Notes under the pieces: model-generated
The model's input: only the letters and a program-made list of their open reading frames with translations
Told to the model about the DNA's origin: nothing
Database searches by the model: none
Made by a program: the position numbers and the translations under genes
NCBI RefSeq assembly: GCF_002443255.2
Contig: NW_019211458.1
Location: 35,396,096-35,460,095, forward strand
DNA length: 64,000 nt
Origin: Varroa destructor
Lineage: Eukaryota; Arthropoda; Arachnida; Mesostigmata; Varroidae
Direction: 5' to 3'
Shown here: positions 1-12,020 of the stretch, piece by piece
How the letters are laid out: each line of letters starts with the position of its first letter
Position numbering within the stretch: the stretch's first letter is position 1

Positions 1-740
1 AGTAGCCACTGACCAGACAGGACGAAAGGCAGATGTATTGAAACCGTTCAGTGTTACGACACCAGATTCGAAGTTACCGATTCCTTTGGAACATAGTTAG
101 CATACACAAAGCGATACATGAAAGGGATCTTATTTGCGGAAGCACCGGTGCCCAGGCCATTGGCATGTGGCCTTGGCTGTCACGGAATAAATAAATAAAG
201 TACGGAATAAACGGAGCCACAGATGAAATCTTTGAACCCGTGTATATCTGTGAATCTAGTATAAACTCCACGAACAAAGTAAACCTGTGCGTGCGGTGCT
301 GGAATGAAGACCAACACTTCGTCTAGGATTGTTTAGCCAAATTAGAAATGGCGCTGCTATCTCTCGTAGAGAGAGCGTAAGTCTGACATCAATAAATTAT
401 TTGTTAGTGTTTGTCTTCCAAGTGACGTGCCATAATATCGACTTAATATTAATATATAAACTTGATGTGTCATGGTAACTTTATTTTTCCTCCCTTGTTT
501 AAACAGAACCTGAGTCCCGCCATTAGATTGTTTGATCTATTTACCTTCACAGCAAGAATCGTACTATCACGGTATTTTCCTTATCAACGTCGCAGCCCGC
601 TTTAGATGTCACTTTCTGCGTTGCGTTGCGAGTGCCGTTAAGCTTGCTATACCGCTATTGCTACCGCGACAACTGTGCAACAGAAGTATCAGGGCCAGCA
701 GGGCGTCAAACATTCAGACGTTTAATGACTAACGCGTCCG

Positions 741-748
741 TTACGTCA
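741..748. promoter_or_regulatory. CRE-like site TTACGTCA upstream of AdipoR
   Basis: TTACGTCA is one mismatch from the palindromic cAMP response element TGACGTCA and is a known variant site for CREB/ATF-type bZIP factors. It lies about 1 kb before the AdipoR start codon. Function is inference; an 8-base site of this kind can occur by chance. Confidence 0.15.
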
Positions 749-1267
749 TAGTGGACCCCCGTTTAATGTTTCACTATCCTCCCCTTCCCCTCCCCCGACC
801 CATTTTTCATCTTGAGCGAGGACCACAACCATAACCATCATCATTATCGCCACCATCACCATAATCGCCAGCATCAGCACCATCAACAAATAGGCAAGTG
901 AACAGACAGACGCGGGCAAAAGCGGTCGCTTATTTGCGTCGGCAGCAGCGTTAGCGGCGGTTGTTTTCCATGCGTCGCAGCACGACGTTCCCGCCCGCTG
1001 GATATTCAATGCTTTCATGGTGGCTGGCTAGCCCCAAGAGAAGCGAGCACCATCATGGCCATCCACCCTTGCCCCCAGAAGCTGTGCTAATGCTAACGGC
1101 AGGATCCGTTCACCGTTAGCTACTGCAACTGCCGCAAGAGCTAACGGCGTGCAATAACAGCTCGTGTCGTGAGCAGTTATTAAAGTGGTCCACGACAACT
1201 GATAGATTCTACCCTTTCTTTCTGTCGTTTTCAAATTGAGCTGACTGCCTCTTCTGTATGGTCTAGT

Positions 1268-1311
1268 GTGACGGCACCGAGCAACGGTTTGGTGACGTCT
1301 AACGTGACGGC
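1268..1311 (+). promoter_or_regulatory. Cluster of three GTGACG(G/T)C motifs
   Basis: GTGACGGC (1268-1275), GTGACGTC (1292-1299) and GTGACGGC (1304-1311) lie on the same strand about 450 bases before the AdipoR start codon. Each contains the TGACG half-site bound by CREB/ATF bZIP proteins. Clustering in one orientation is what is seen; a regulatory role is inference. Confidence 0.2.
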
Positions 1312-1395
1312 TAAGTTGATGAAGGTGAATGTCCTAACGGAGAGGACAGAAACACGGTCAGCTGGCTGCTGACAGGCGACGCTGTCTCGTACGGT

Positions 1396-1424
1396 GTGGG
1401 TGTGTGTGTGCGTGTGCGTGTGTA
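1396..1424. repeat. GT-rich microsatellite
   Basis: A run of GT dinucleotides interrupted by GC and GG. It lies upstream of the AdipoR reading frame. Short reading frames through it are low complexity and not coding. Confidence 0.7.
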
Positions 1425-1754
1425 CTCAGTTGGAGGTATTAGGGGCAACTTCCAGTGCTGATGGAGGTGATTCCGGCGATTATCTAGAGGATCCTATATT
1501 CGCACACATTAATTGTGGTATCATTGCTATAGTTTCTGTTGACTCTGCTTCTGTGGTATCTTCGGTACTCTCTGGGTGTTTTGAGTTGCTTCGCTGCATG
1601 GTCGTTTACCTTGACTTGATACGACGATATAGGTGTACGGCTATACGAGTCACTATAGTTAAGAAGTGAATTGTGCTACGTTATTATATATTACTGCAAA
1701 GACGAAGACGCCGTCGACACGAGTTAGCCACGACTATACGAGGATATAGGTGCA

Positions 1755-2891
1755 ATGGCGAGACTATCATGTACCAACTGGATTTTGGATTCAAAGCTGT
1801 CCGCAGGGAACGGCTGCAGCGGTCCGCTGGTTCCGGACCTACTGAAGAACGCAATCGACGACGGATTAGCCGTTCGCTGCAGACAAAAGCTGGCCACAGA
1901 GTTGCAGCTGCAGGACGACAGCAAGTTCCTTGAGATAAAGGCCGGTGGAATCGATTCGTATGATGATCCCAAAGAGTCTAAAGAGAACGTTGAGGAGGGT
2001 ACAGAAGTATGTTACGTTGATAGCCAAGGCAGATGGAGTGTATGTCACTTTTCGATGCTGCCCAAATGGCTTCAAGATAACGACTTCCTGCTCAACGGAC
2101 ACCGACCACCCCTGAGGTCATTCAAGGCCTGTCTGGCGTCCATGTTTCGCGTGCATACGGAGACCGGAAACATCTGGTCACATCTGATCGGCGCGTTCAT
2201 GTTTGCCTGTACGGGCTTTGGCTTCCTTAGTGCCCATCCAATGGCGTTTAACGAGCAACTCGCGTTCGCGGTGTTCTTCACGTGTGTATTCATCTGTTTC
2301 TTCACATCGACCCTATACCATACAATGCATTGTCACTCGATGAACGTGAGTCGGGTTTTCAGCCGATTGGACTACTGTGGGATTATTAGCATCGTGGCTG
2401 GTTGCTTCACTCCGTGGATCCACTTTCTATTTTGGTGCTCCCCAAGGATCAAGATATTTTACATGGTGCTCGCCTATACACTATGCACGCTCACCGTCAA
2501 CCTGACAATGTGGGAGAAGTTTGGACGGTCACATTATCGATTATTACGGGCCGCCGTCTTCACTGGGCTGGGGGTGAGTTGCTCGATACTCCCGGGCATT
2601 CACTTCGTGCTTGTGCACGGTCTGCGGACAGCTTTTGTCGACCTTGCGTTTGGTTGGCTGTTTGTGATGTCGGCTGTTGCAATGCTTGGTGTGGCACTCT
2701 ACGCTCTTCGAATCCCTGAACGCTTCGTGCCTGGCAAGTTCGACATCATGTGCCACTCGCATCAGTTCTTCCATATCGCTGTCATTGTGGGCGCTTACGT
2801 GCACTTGCATTGCCTATGCCAAATGGCGCGCTTTCGGCACGGAATAGGCGCCATATGTCCGGCTGACCTCGACGAAATGAAGGTGTTCTAG
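1755..2891 (+). CDS. AdipoR: Adiponectin receptor-like protein (PAQR family), single exon
   Basis: This 378-residue protein belongs to the progestin/adipoQ receptor (PAQR) family, seven-transmembrane proteins of the plasma membrane or ER. AdipoR members have an internal N-terminus and zinc-dependent ceramidase activity. Residues 1-95 are a variable hydrophilic region. From 100 on the match to animal AdipoR1/2 is close: WLQDND and LLNGHRPP near 105-119, FRVHTETGNIWSHL at 131-144, RLDYCGI at 204-210, RIPERFVPGKFDI at 319-331. The zinc-site histidines are present at H189, H336 and H340 (SHQFFH), with Asp206 where AdipoR1 has the catalytic-site Asp. Seven hydrophobic segments run from about 143 to 355. 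An in-frame TAG at 1725-1727 makes ATG 1755 the first usable start. There is no intron across the whole family domain, which is unusual and could mean intron loss or an old retrocopy, yet the frame is intact. The reading as AdipoR-type is firm; ligand and enzymatic activity in this animal are inference. Confidence 0.95.
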   Translation: MARLSCTNWILDSKLSAGNGCSGPLVPDLLKNAIDDGLAVRCRQKLATELQLQDDSKFLEIKAGGIDSYDDPKESKENVEEGTEVCYVDSQGRWSVCHFSMLPKWLQDNDFLLNGHRPPLRSFKACLASMFRVHTETGNIWSHLIGAFMFACTGFGFLSAHPMAFNEQLAFAVFFTCVFICFFTSTLYHTMHCHSMNVSRVFSRLDYCGIISIVAGCFTPWIHFLFWCSPRIKIFYMVLAYTLCTLTVNLTMWEKFGRSHYRLLRAAVFTGLGVSCSILPGIHFVLVHGLRTAFVDLAFGWLFVMSAVAMLGVALYALRIPERFVPGKFDIMCHSHQFFHIAVIVGAYVHLHCLCQMARFRHGIGAICPADLDEMKVF

Positions 2892-3390
2892 AAACGGGGC
2901 AGTAGTTGAATCCTTACGACGTCCCTTCGATGATTCAGCTTGTTCAAGCTCTATAGAAACAAGCTTTCCACCCAGCTAGCTTACTTCTTCTGGCCTCGTT
3001 CGCGACAACATTTCTAAGCTATCGAACTTCAAAAACGTTGCCGCACATGGTGGCCCGCTCCATACTAGAGAGGGCCAAACCGAAGCAAACAGATGTTGGA
3101 TTACATGCAAACACAGTTCAACACCGATAGTTACAGAAACTCGAATCAACAATGATATGCAAGAATAGATCAGCGGCAAAGATCAAGCCCTAAGTAGCCT
3201 TGGGGATTTAAAGGACATCGCACTTAGACCTACAAAATTAACCGCCCGCAGCATAGTACGGACCGACAAGCTCAAGCAAGCCGACAGATAAAAGCCGAAA
3301 GCATGCCTAATACATGACAACATAATATATCCGATTCGGACCACCTTCTATAACGTTACAAACGATAATCAGCTTCCACTGATTAGCGTG

Positions 3391-3486
3391 ATGAAGGCAC
3401 GTGACAGCAAGTGTGGTATAGCAATAATAGCGATCTTGGTCATTGGTTATCTTATTGATCAACTGGCCTTTCCTCTAAAACATTAG
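3391..3486 (+). CDS. Possible 31-residue single-pass membrane peptide
   Basis: ATG at 3391 to TAG at 3484 encodes 31 residues: a basic start (MKARDSK), about 12 hydrophobic residues (GIAIIAILVIGYL), then a short tail. The pattern is that of a small type II or tail-anchored membrane peptide. It lies 500 bases after the AdipoR stop on the same strand. There is no family recognition, and a chance frame of this length is quite possible, so this is only a candidate. Confidence 0.12.
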   Translation: MKARDSKCGIAIIAILVIGYLIDQLAFPLKH

Positions 3487-4625
3487 ATCAGTTGCACGCC
3501 AAACAACTGCAGTATCAAATTGGCCTTGGCGAAACTTTTCAAAGATCATCTCGAGCGAGATGGTTAAGGTGTGTCCAGCTTTCGAGATGGCCAACACAGG
3601 ACAAATAATTAGTATAATACTAATGATAGTTATAAATGAATTATAGTGATGATCTTTAAGAGTAATCCATTCATATCTGTACATAATCATATCTATAGTG
3701 CTGATAGTGAAAGCTGATAGTGAAAAGGTGACATACGCAAACTGTTGTTTTCTAGCCAGCAATACGCACCAATTCCTATTGGAAGGCTTTCTAACAAAAG
3801 AAAGCGACAAACGTTAATTTCTGACATCACCATACGCTACGGCAAAGAGCACTAGCTATCACGACATTCTAGCTAGAATATATGTAAAAGGGATTTCATC
3901 AAATCGGTCATCAAAGTAGATGCTGAACGCAGGTAATTTCTGTGTTTGTCTTTCGACGCTTACAAGAAGTGAAACCAGATATGAGCTGAAGATAATCCAT
4001 ATAGCAAGTACGATACTGTGGTCAGCTAGCGCCCACATGAGCTATTGTTTGGTTGACTTGTACAAATCTGGCTTATACAACTTACTGCTTCGATTTTTCC
4101 TGAAGCGCCACGCTAATTTTTTTAGTTCAAGGATGAACGGGAGAGCGCACTGCTTTTTTATGGATTCAGCTGGTTAGGAAAGACACAAATCTCCTTGTAC
4201 AAACTAGTTATCGCGACCCGGCAGAACGAACCAGCGACTGCAACACAACTACACATCTACATACAATATTAATCGATAGCACCAACAGTTATTAACGATA
4301 GTGAGCGCAAAAGACTTCATTCGGTGACTAGGAATTATTGCAAATCGTACTAAACAGTCCCTATTGTTTTGCACTCGTATAAAACTTATTCGTTTGTGTT
4401 TTTCGAAACGGTGCAAGGTTCTGTTCTAGCACATAGAAAAGAAAGAAGGTACGACTACCTCTGACCGCCATCTTCCACTAGCCAAAATATAATAACGGTC
4501 TAATTTTATAATCTTGATAAAGACGCTCCTGATCTGAATGTGTTCACGTGTCTGGCCCACCTAACCTAAGCTCCGTCTCTAAAAATTCACCACGCTACTC
4601 CACCGAGTAGCGACAGAGTGAATAT

Positions 4626-4642
4626 AAATATATATATATAAG
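4626..4642. repeat. TA microsatellite
   Basis: Short alternating TA tract beside an AGGAGGGAGA purine stretch. No other signal. Confidence 0.6.
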
Positions 4643-5249
4643 GAGGGAGATGATGCCGGTAGACTAACTTCGTAGCTGGATACTAGCAAACGATATTGTT
4701 GCCGCTTTGACAACTATCACCAATGTACAGCGGTTAAACTACTGGTAACAATTTACTCATTGTGCTGAAAATAACTTTACTACTCGTGTAACAATATTAT
4801 CGATTATAGAAAACGCCAAACAATCGAACAATAATATTGCCAGTGACTTCGATGGCCATGACGATTTGCGCATGACCATGATGATGTATACTGTGTACTA
4901 CATGAAGTGACATTGAAGTGAGAGAGGGCGATTAGAGCTAAGGTCGTATCATATTATTATCATTATATGGTAGTGATGGCAATTATTACTATTGTTTCAT
5001 CGTTGTTATTACCGCTAATGAGCACTCTTGTGATCTCCTGTGGCCAGAGACTTGTGGACGAGTGGGCAAACGTTGACAAACGCGAAACAACTACATCTTT
5101 CTGCATTTGTAAGGCGTGCCGTATAGTTGTTAAAGTGGCAAGCTTGTTTTCAGCCGCCAACTTTCGATATGTCTGCGTCTCTCAATGAACCACGTATGTG
5201 TCGACGGGGTAGTTGGCCGCAGATGCAAACTACCCTTTCATCAACGTTT

Positions 5250-5275
5250 TTACCCCCCCCCCCACCCCCCACCCC
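5250..5275. repeat. C-homopolymer tract
   Basis: About 23 bases of nearly pure C broken by two A residues (G on the minus strand). It is low complexity and likely length-variable or error-prone in sequencing. Confidence 0.8.
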
Positions 5276-8200
5276 TGGAACAAAATGACTAAACATCATC
5301 AATATCTTGTTCAACTTTGTCAAGGCAGTAGCGGACATTGACCATGTATTCTTGCCTTCTCACTTCGTCGCTGCTGCACCAAATTATAATAAAGTATTAG
5401 TTTTGTTAATTCCTTGTGATGGTAATGGTAAAACAATCCCGATGGACGAGGGACACCTTCAGCCAGTCAGGCTGACGACCTTTTCATCCGAGTATCGTGT
5501 CGCAAAGCCACGTTTCAGACGGTTTAATCACACTGGTTCCCATATAACGTAAAAATATAGAAATGCTAGCTGATCAGACGGTTACTCCATTAGACATACG
5601 TGATCGAACATGGCGCAGTGTACGTCGACTGGAAATCAACTCTTATCAAAACCATTCCAACACAACGATCACGAGCTCTGTCTGGATCATATAATTATAA
5701 TACTAATAGAATAAAACAAGCAGGCCAATTTGGAGTTAGTAAACTGAAAGACCAAGGCCAGAACGTAACTTAAGAAAAGGCTTAGCGAAGAGGGAGGAGG
5801 TATCGAATTCTTTGCAACTTTCGGCAACAAAATGTAATAGATGAATGGCGATAAACTGGAACACGTATCTATTATATACGTATATAGTTTATATCATTAC
5901 GTGAAAATGCTACCACGCGTGGTAAGCGGTCATAGCATCATATGTTATAATCCGCATTGCCAGTCAGTTTACACAGGCTGGTGTTTCAAGGGAACAGATC
6001 TAATCTGACCTCTATTTCTGCTGCTAATCCATGTCTTATTCTGACTCTTTTTTTTTTGGTTAAACGGGATCTTGTGCGCGAACTCTTTAACAGAATTGGC
6101 AACGCTTAACAATAGCCGTTCTAGATAAATATCGTGCGTAGTTGCTGTAAGGTTCTTGCCCTTTTCGCGTATGCTAAACGTCGTCCGAAGACGTTTACTA
6201 GATAATAGAGTGGTGCTAAAGCCCTGCGTATCTCCATTCTTATTCAATATTCGCTAATTCTCTTCACTATAAGTATACATGCTTGCAATAATTAGCACAG
6301 GTAAGTCCGATCTTTCTCGACATGCTATTCTCTATCGTAGCCTCAAAGTAAAGCTGACGTTAGGTGGAGTTTCCGGATCTATACTGACAGGGAGATTCGA
6401 CTCTGTCCGTGACTGAGAAGGAGACTTGAGGTTCAGATAAATCAATGAGAGAACACAAAATAGAATTAATAAAAGAATTATATCGCCAACGGACAAGGCC
6501 ACCTTCCTTCGCTTGTCTTTCCCATAGAGTATCTTTGAAATTCATGCGACTCCGAGGGTGCGCTCTTCTCTGATTCCGAAAAAGCTACGCGGCGCGCATT
6601 GAAAGTGATACGGCGCCTGTAAAAAGTGAGCTATCTAGACTGACGAAAAAAAAGCTTCTAGGGTATAGAGAAGATCATCATGCACTTTGAAAGGTGCAGT
6701 ATATGCAACTCAGATTGAAGCTGGTGGAGAAAAGTTCGTAGTAGATTTTTCTGTTTCTTCCTTGAAAAGTGTGTGAATAAAAGAAAGAACTTATTAGATC
6801 TACTAGCGAAGCACACGGGTGGGAACCTTTGGTGGCACTTGCAATTCAGCCGACCAATAAATGATATGAAAAAGAAAAGCAAATATAGAAAGAAAACCAT
6901 AAAAGCCTAGAAGTAGGAAACGAATAGCAAACAAGATAGTTATTGTATATGACGATCCATTTGGAGGAGCAGTACAGGGGCAGAAATCTTGACTTTGTCT
7001 AAACCTAGTCTTGTGAATCAATCGTGAAATTATGAAATTTTGCTAGACAAATTATATCGTACACTATTGATCCGGCTACCTTTATTGAAAGCCTTTCTTT
7101 AGCTCTGATGATGACCATCTTGTTTGTGTGACTGTCGTGCGAATATATCGTATCTTATTTAATCGACAGGTATATTTACTCTAGCTTTGAGCAAACGTAC
7201 GATTCAGAGCTGACGCCAAAGCAACTACGAGAGCGCCAACAATTCATATAAAACAATGATGATGCCGACGATACTGACATGCAGGGTCTTGGGGCAATGG
7301 AACACCCTGATGCAAATGGTCCGATTTCATATGGGCGTACATCATGTATAGGTACTTAGTTGCTTAAGCCATTTCGATCACTACTACCTACCACAACGAC
7401 GCCTGATGGTAGAACGAGACATAATCCGAAATCAAAGAAACTAGCATTGATCGACGACGATAACACCTCTAACCGAAACTCACGTCATCAGGAACGTAGT
7501 ACCTAACGCAGACTTGATCGGGTTTTCATCTAGTCTAAATTATCCATATCCATATAATATTAACTGTTAACAACAAACAAACAAACAAATAGTAAGTAAA
7601 TTGATCAATCATCCATCAAAAGTGAATGAATAAGATGCGGATTTCTACAAACGGTTGTGAAGACATATAACATATTATATTACTAGAAGAGACGCCGTCT
7701 GATGACAATAGCAGATATAAGACGTCAAATGTAAAGGCACTAGGATAAATATGCCCTAGAACGTGATCGAGCACAGAAAAATGAGATAAAAACAAGTTAT
7801 CGTGTGAATTCGACGAATACTGCGCGTACGAAATTCGGATTAGGTTAAAATGTCTGCTGCATTACTGTGTACTTTACGATGCTGTATTGGCGAAGATGAT
7901 GAGAGTGGTGTAATCAACAGTATCAAAACAGAAAAACCGTAGACGGTATGGTGATTACGACATACACAGGCATATAAGGAAAAAATAGAATTGGTCTAGA
8001 TACCCTATAAGCATACGATCGAAGCGCCACGATGATGTGGTGTGGCGTGGCGCTGCGGTTCGCTTCGAGCAGACAGCATCTTACCAGCTTGTTGATCAGT
8101 TTGTCCCCAGCGTTGTGGGATCGACTTTGGTGATGTACATACAGCGATGCATAGGTCAGCCATGCAAAATGGCTCATTATTATTAGGATGCAGCTGGAGG

Positions 8201-10237
8201 GGCGAGGGCACAAAAAGGCTTCCTTTACTTCGAAAATTTATAGGAGGCGCGTGGCGAAGGTAACGTTGAAGTTCAAACTCATGAGATGAAATTCACGACA
8301 AGACAAAGGCCTTCGATACTGATGCTGGCGCAATGATGGCTTCTCCTGAAGAGTTCACGGGGGTGTTACAGAACATGTATCTGCCACGCGATAAGAAACA
8401 TATTGAATCGAAGTTGGTGTGTGAGATATGTGTGATAAGGTCAATCGATGGAGTATGCTAATCGATAAAGTATGAGGGAATTATTTTTTCGATAATATTA
8501 ATAATACTAATAATAATAAAAAAAAATCACTTATTCAAATGATAATTTTGAAAGACTTTTCAATTTATATAGGTATTAATTTGTAATCAATGGCTACTTA
8601 ATCATGTAATTAGAATTAGATGCTATTGCAGTACTACTGGTATATGAACGTTTGTGTAATTAGTTCGCGCACCTTTGAAGATTCATGTGTAGATAACGTA
8701 GATTGAAAAAAAGCAAATTTTCCGTGAATAGAGCTAGCTTGAAAATGCAATTGAACTGGGAACAAGGATTTCGAGGGCGCAGGTGATCATTCAATCGATT
8801 TGAATGCCGGTGGCCAAACTAGGACCGAAATGTCAAATATCTTGGGGAAGGTGAACACTGCCGATAGAAATTTTATCATAATTTCTTATATTCTAAAGCT
8901 TCTCATCATGATTCTAATATTGTAAAAGCATACAAGGACCAAAACTAGTCCGTTCTATACTCGAGCAAAACAATGTTCATCGTTCACAATACAACAGGCA
9001 AAATCACAGAAGTGTTTACAACGAATAATCCATCACTCATATATCCCATTCAGGTCCGACGAACGCCGTAAAGAACAAGATAAGGTAAAATTAGACAGTC
9101 TTTGCAGAAACGTGCAAGGAACAATTGTTTCTTTTTAGGTGTTACAAAAAAACGTTTATGTTTATTGAAATTCACGCTTTCGAAAGAAGCATTTATGCTA
9201 TTACACATATATTATTTCGAGTAGACAGTTGATGGTAATCTATATAATCTATCAAGTACTATTGTGACTGATTTCTTTCACAGTTTTTATTGTTGAATTT
9301 GAGACAGACTAGTTTCACACATACGTACGAAGGGTTAAATCTCAGGCACTTCTTTCAACTGTATATGCCCATATGCATTTCACATTGTCACCAGCAGTGG
9401 GAAAGAAGCCACTATTGTTAACCTATCTTTACCTTTAGGTTCTTAGACACGGTGCATGCGATGGTTTTGTGGTTTGTAACGCATTTCGTAAAATCTGTAA
9501 AAGGCTGGGCTGGCGTTAAGCAACGAGTCAAAATTCAAAACACCTGCCTTAGGTGCCCCTGGTTTATCGGAATATCAAATCAATCTTTTGTAAGTGTAGT
9601 TAATTGAGAAGCAAACCCAGATAACAATTAAATATTTATAAAATATCTATTCTCTCAGCTGAGTCCTTGTGGGTGTTTGTCGCCTACTCACGGTGTTTTT
9701 CACAGTCACTTACGATTACTCGTAGACAGGCCCATTTTACTGATCGCGACAGAGGCAGAGTTGGAAGTCTGACAAGGTACGAAAGAACATTAAAATTAGA
9801 TTTATTCAACCAGGCTGTACTATGTTTGTAGTGTAGCGCATTAGTTGCAAACGAAGTTACCTTCTTTCGCTGTTGCTCTGAGCAATAAACACGGAGGCTA
9901 GCATCAGCCATCACCTGCTTTTTTGTGTACACGAACACTGAGATCTGTTAGAGAGAACTGGTCTGTGTGCTTTTTATCTGCGGTAGACGTCGAACGACGT
10001 ACCTTCGCAAGCAAGAAACAACGTCCAGGTGCATAAGGCGCCGAGCGTAGTTGCACTAGCAGGACGTACCTAGTAGGATCGATAGAATGGCATGCTTTCC
10101 ACGTAAACCGATTAAGCTTTTAAGTCTCACCTCTGGTCATATACAGCGAAGTTGATGAACTGCTGGGCAGTTATTTTTCATGTTAAACTATTCTAGTTTT
10201 TATCTGTGCGGTACTTGATGTTACAGTAATAATAATA

Positions 10238-10300
10238 CGGGTAATATGCGGTAATACATATTACCGGTACCGGTAATACGGTACTGGTAATAATATACGG
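10238..10300. repeat. GGTAATA cluster with an 18-bp perfect palindrome
   Basis: GGTAATA units recur several times in both orientations over about 60 bases. At the centre ATTACCGGTACCGGTAAT (10260-10277) is a perfect 18-base palindrome. This is a local array of inverted short units capable of cruciform pairing. No coding signal and no known family was recognised. Confidence 0.6.
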
Positions 10301-11999
10301 TTGACGGAGTCATTAATATAAATCACCATACGTTTTAGCTTTTTAGTGTTTTAGCTATTTAGTGTTTATCAAAAAGTCATATACGGGTTGTTGCGGTAGG
10401 GCGAATCAGAGATAGGGATTGCAGAAATAGATTAAGTTAATATAATTTTCTCAGAAAATAATTGTTATCAGAAATGTTTTCAGCGCTAGTCTATAGTTTC
10501 AATTGAATACTTTTACCCATAAAAAAAAAACTAACAGAATAAATAAAGAATACTTGGTAAGTTTTGTAAGTTCAATATGTATAGATCCTATATAATTGAC
10601 CCATAGAAAGCTAACCTTTACCTGAGACACCTTTACCAAAGATACCCAATTAGTACGAAATAGAAAACACCTTAGGAGTTTACCAAGCCTCCAAAGACAG
10701 CTTCCAACTAATGCTAAGATTTTTTTCATGGTGGAAAGTGCGCATAGAACATAGAACTTGTAACGTATTACACAAAAGAAGAAGAAATTTAATAGCGATC
10801 GAAGCAAAACGAATGCAAAGGTCTGTGGATCAACTGAATCAAAATGTCCTCTAAGGCAATCTAAATTATTGTCAAAAAATATATTAATTTGCTATGTCCA
10901 TGGGTTAATGCGGACGTAACGTTCTAGGGGTAATGCTATGAAGTTTTTTAACCCTTTGCTGATCCTGCTTAACTGTTCACCATGGTATAGAATATTTCCA
11001 ATTAGTTGTTTTTCTTAGCAGTAATAGCAGATTGATTTTCAATGATCAACAATCATTAAAGTTATCATTGTGAAATCACGGTGAAACGCACCGTCGATAA
11101 GATTTGAACACTTCAAGGCCGCATAGTAGTAAGGTCTTTATAGCTAGAAAGCATTGTTGTGTTCCATATCCGGTTTTCAGTCAGCTCCGTTATTAAAATA
11201 GTAAGGTAAACAGCCAGATATTTAAAAATGTATAATAGGACTGCAAGCTTGATGGCCAGAAAATCGAATGATGACTCGCTTCTACTAATTAGCCAAGGTC
11301 GATTGATGATAAAACATGGTATATAAGTGGTTCGATTCCTTATTCGTGATGCTTAAACACATCAAACGTTTTTAAAAAACACAACTGCCGAAATTTCTCA
11401 ATTTGATTGCTACGAAGGGCTAAAGTAGGCCTGAATCGTCAGCATTTGCCACGGGCAGGCTTCAAAAATCAACCAGAACTTTCGTAGCAAATAAATACAA
11501 GAGACGTTTCAACATCGTTATTTTATAGTATGAAATAGAAGCCATGGTGGCGCCCTTCAGGGGTACATGGAAATATCAAAAAAATAATTACTAAAAAAAT
11601 AAAATACTAACTGTGACATGAAACAAAGAATGGCACAACTTTTCATCTTAAAATTTAGAACAGAAAATATATTTTAAAACTGGATTGCATTCATTCGGAA
11701 CATCGGAATACCAAACAAAGTAGTCGAATTTTCTTGATGATTCAAGTTGCCTCTCAACTTGGTTAACCTTTGTTGAGTTTGCAATTTAGTTATGATTGTC
11801 AGGATTTTATTTGTAGTAGTATAAAAGCCTTCGGTGAAATGCTTTATTAATCCTAGCTATTGTTTGGTTTATATAGTGTAAGACAAGAAGTAGATCTATT
11901 TCCTAAAGTTTACTAAAGAAAAGGGTCATCTAAAAGGGAAACGGTGAAAAGTGAAAATTTTGAAGCCATTTGCCTTACACTTATCGACGCTGCTTTCGT

Positions 12000-12020
12000 A
12001 TATATATATATATATATATA
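12000..12020. repeat. TA microsatellite
   Basis: Uninterrupted alternating TA tract of about 21 bases. Confidence 0.8.

Larger units (their letters stand above)
1..1754. other. 5' flank of the AdipoR gene, no coding gene seen
   Basis: No recognisable protein is encoded here. The stretch is less AT-rich than the 50 kb that follows. It holds an imperfect CAT/CAC-rich low-complexity patch at about 818-892, a GT-rich microsatellite at about 1396-1424, and several TGACG motifs, three of them within 41 bases at 1269-1309. It probably contains the promoter and 5' UTR of the AdipoR gene, but no transcription start can be read from the sequence. Confidence 0.5.

Noticed and set aside
818..892. Histidine-rich frame on the plus strand through CAT/CAC repeats
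   Set aside because: It is low complexity, short, without a supporting start or splice context, and best read as an imperfect simple repeat.
2402..2810. Overlapping frames of 88-105 codons on both strands inside AdipoR
   Set aside because: They are shadows of the conserved AdipoR frame.
3475..3810. A 111-codon minus-strand frame with hydrophobic stretches
   Set aside because: No family resemblance, no splice-linked neighbours, and composition typical of AT-rich chance frames.
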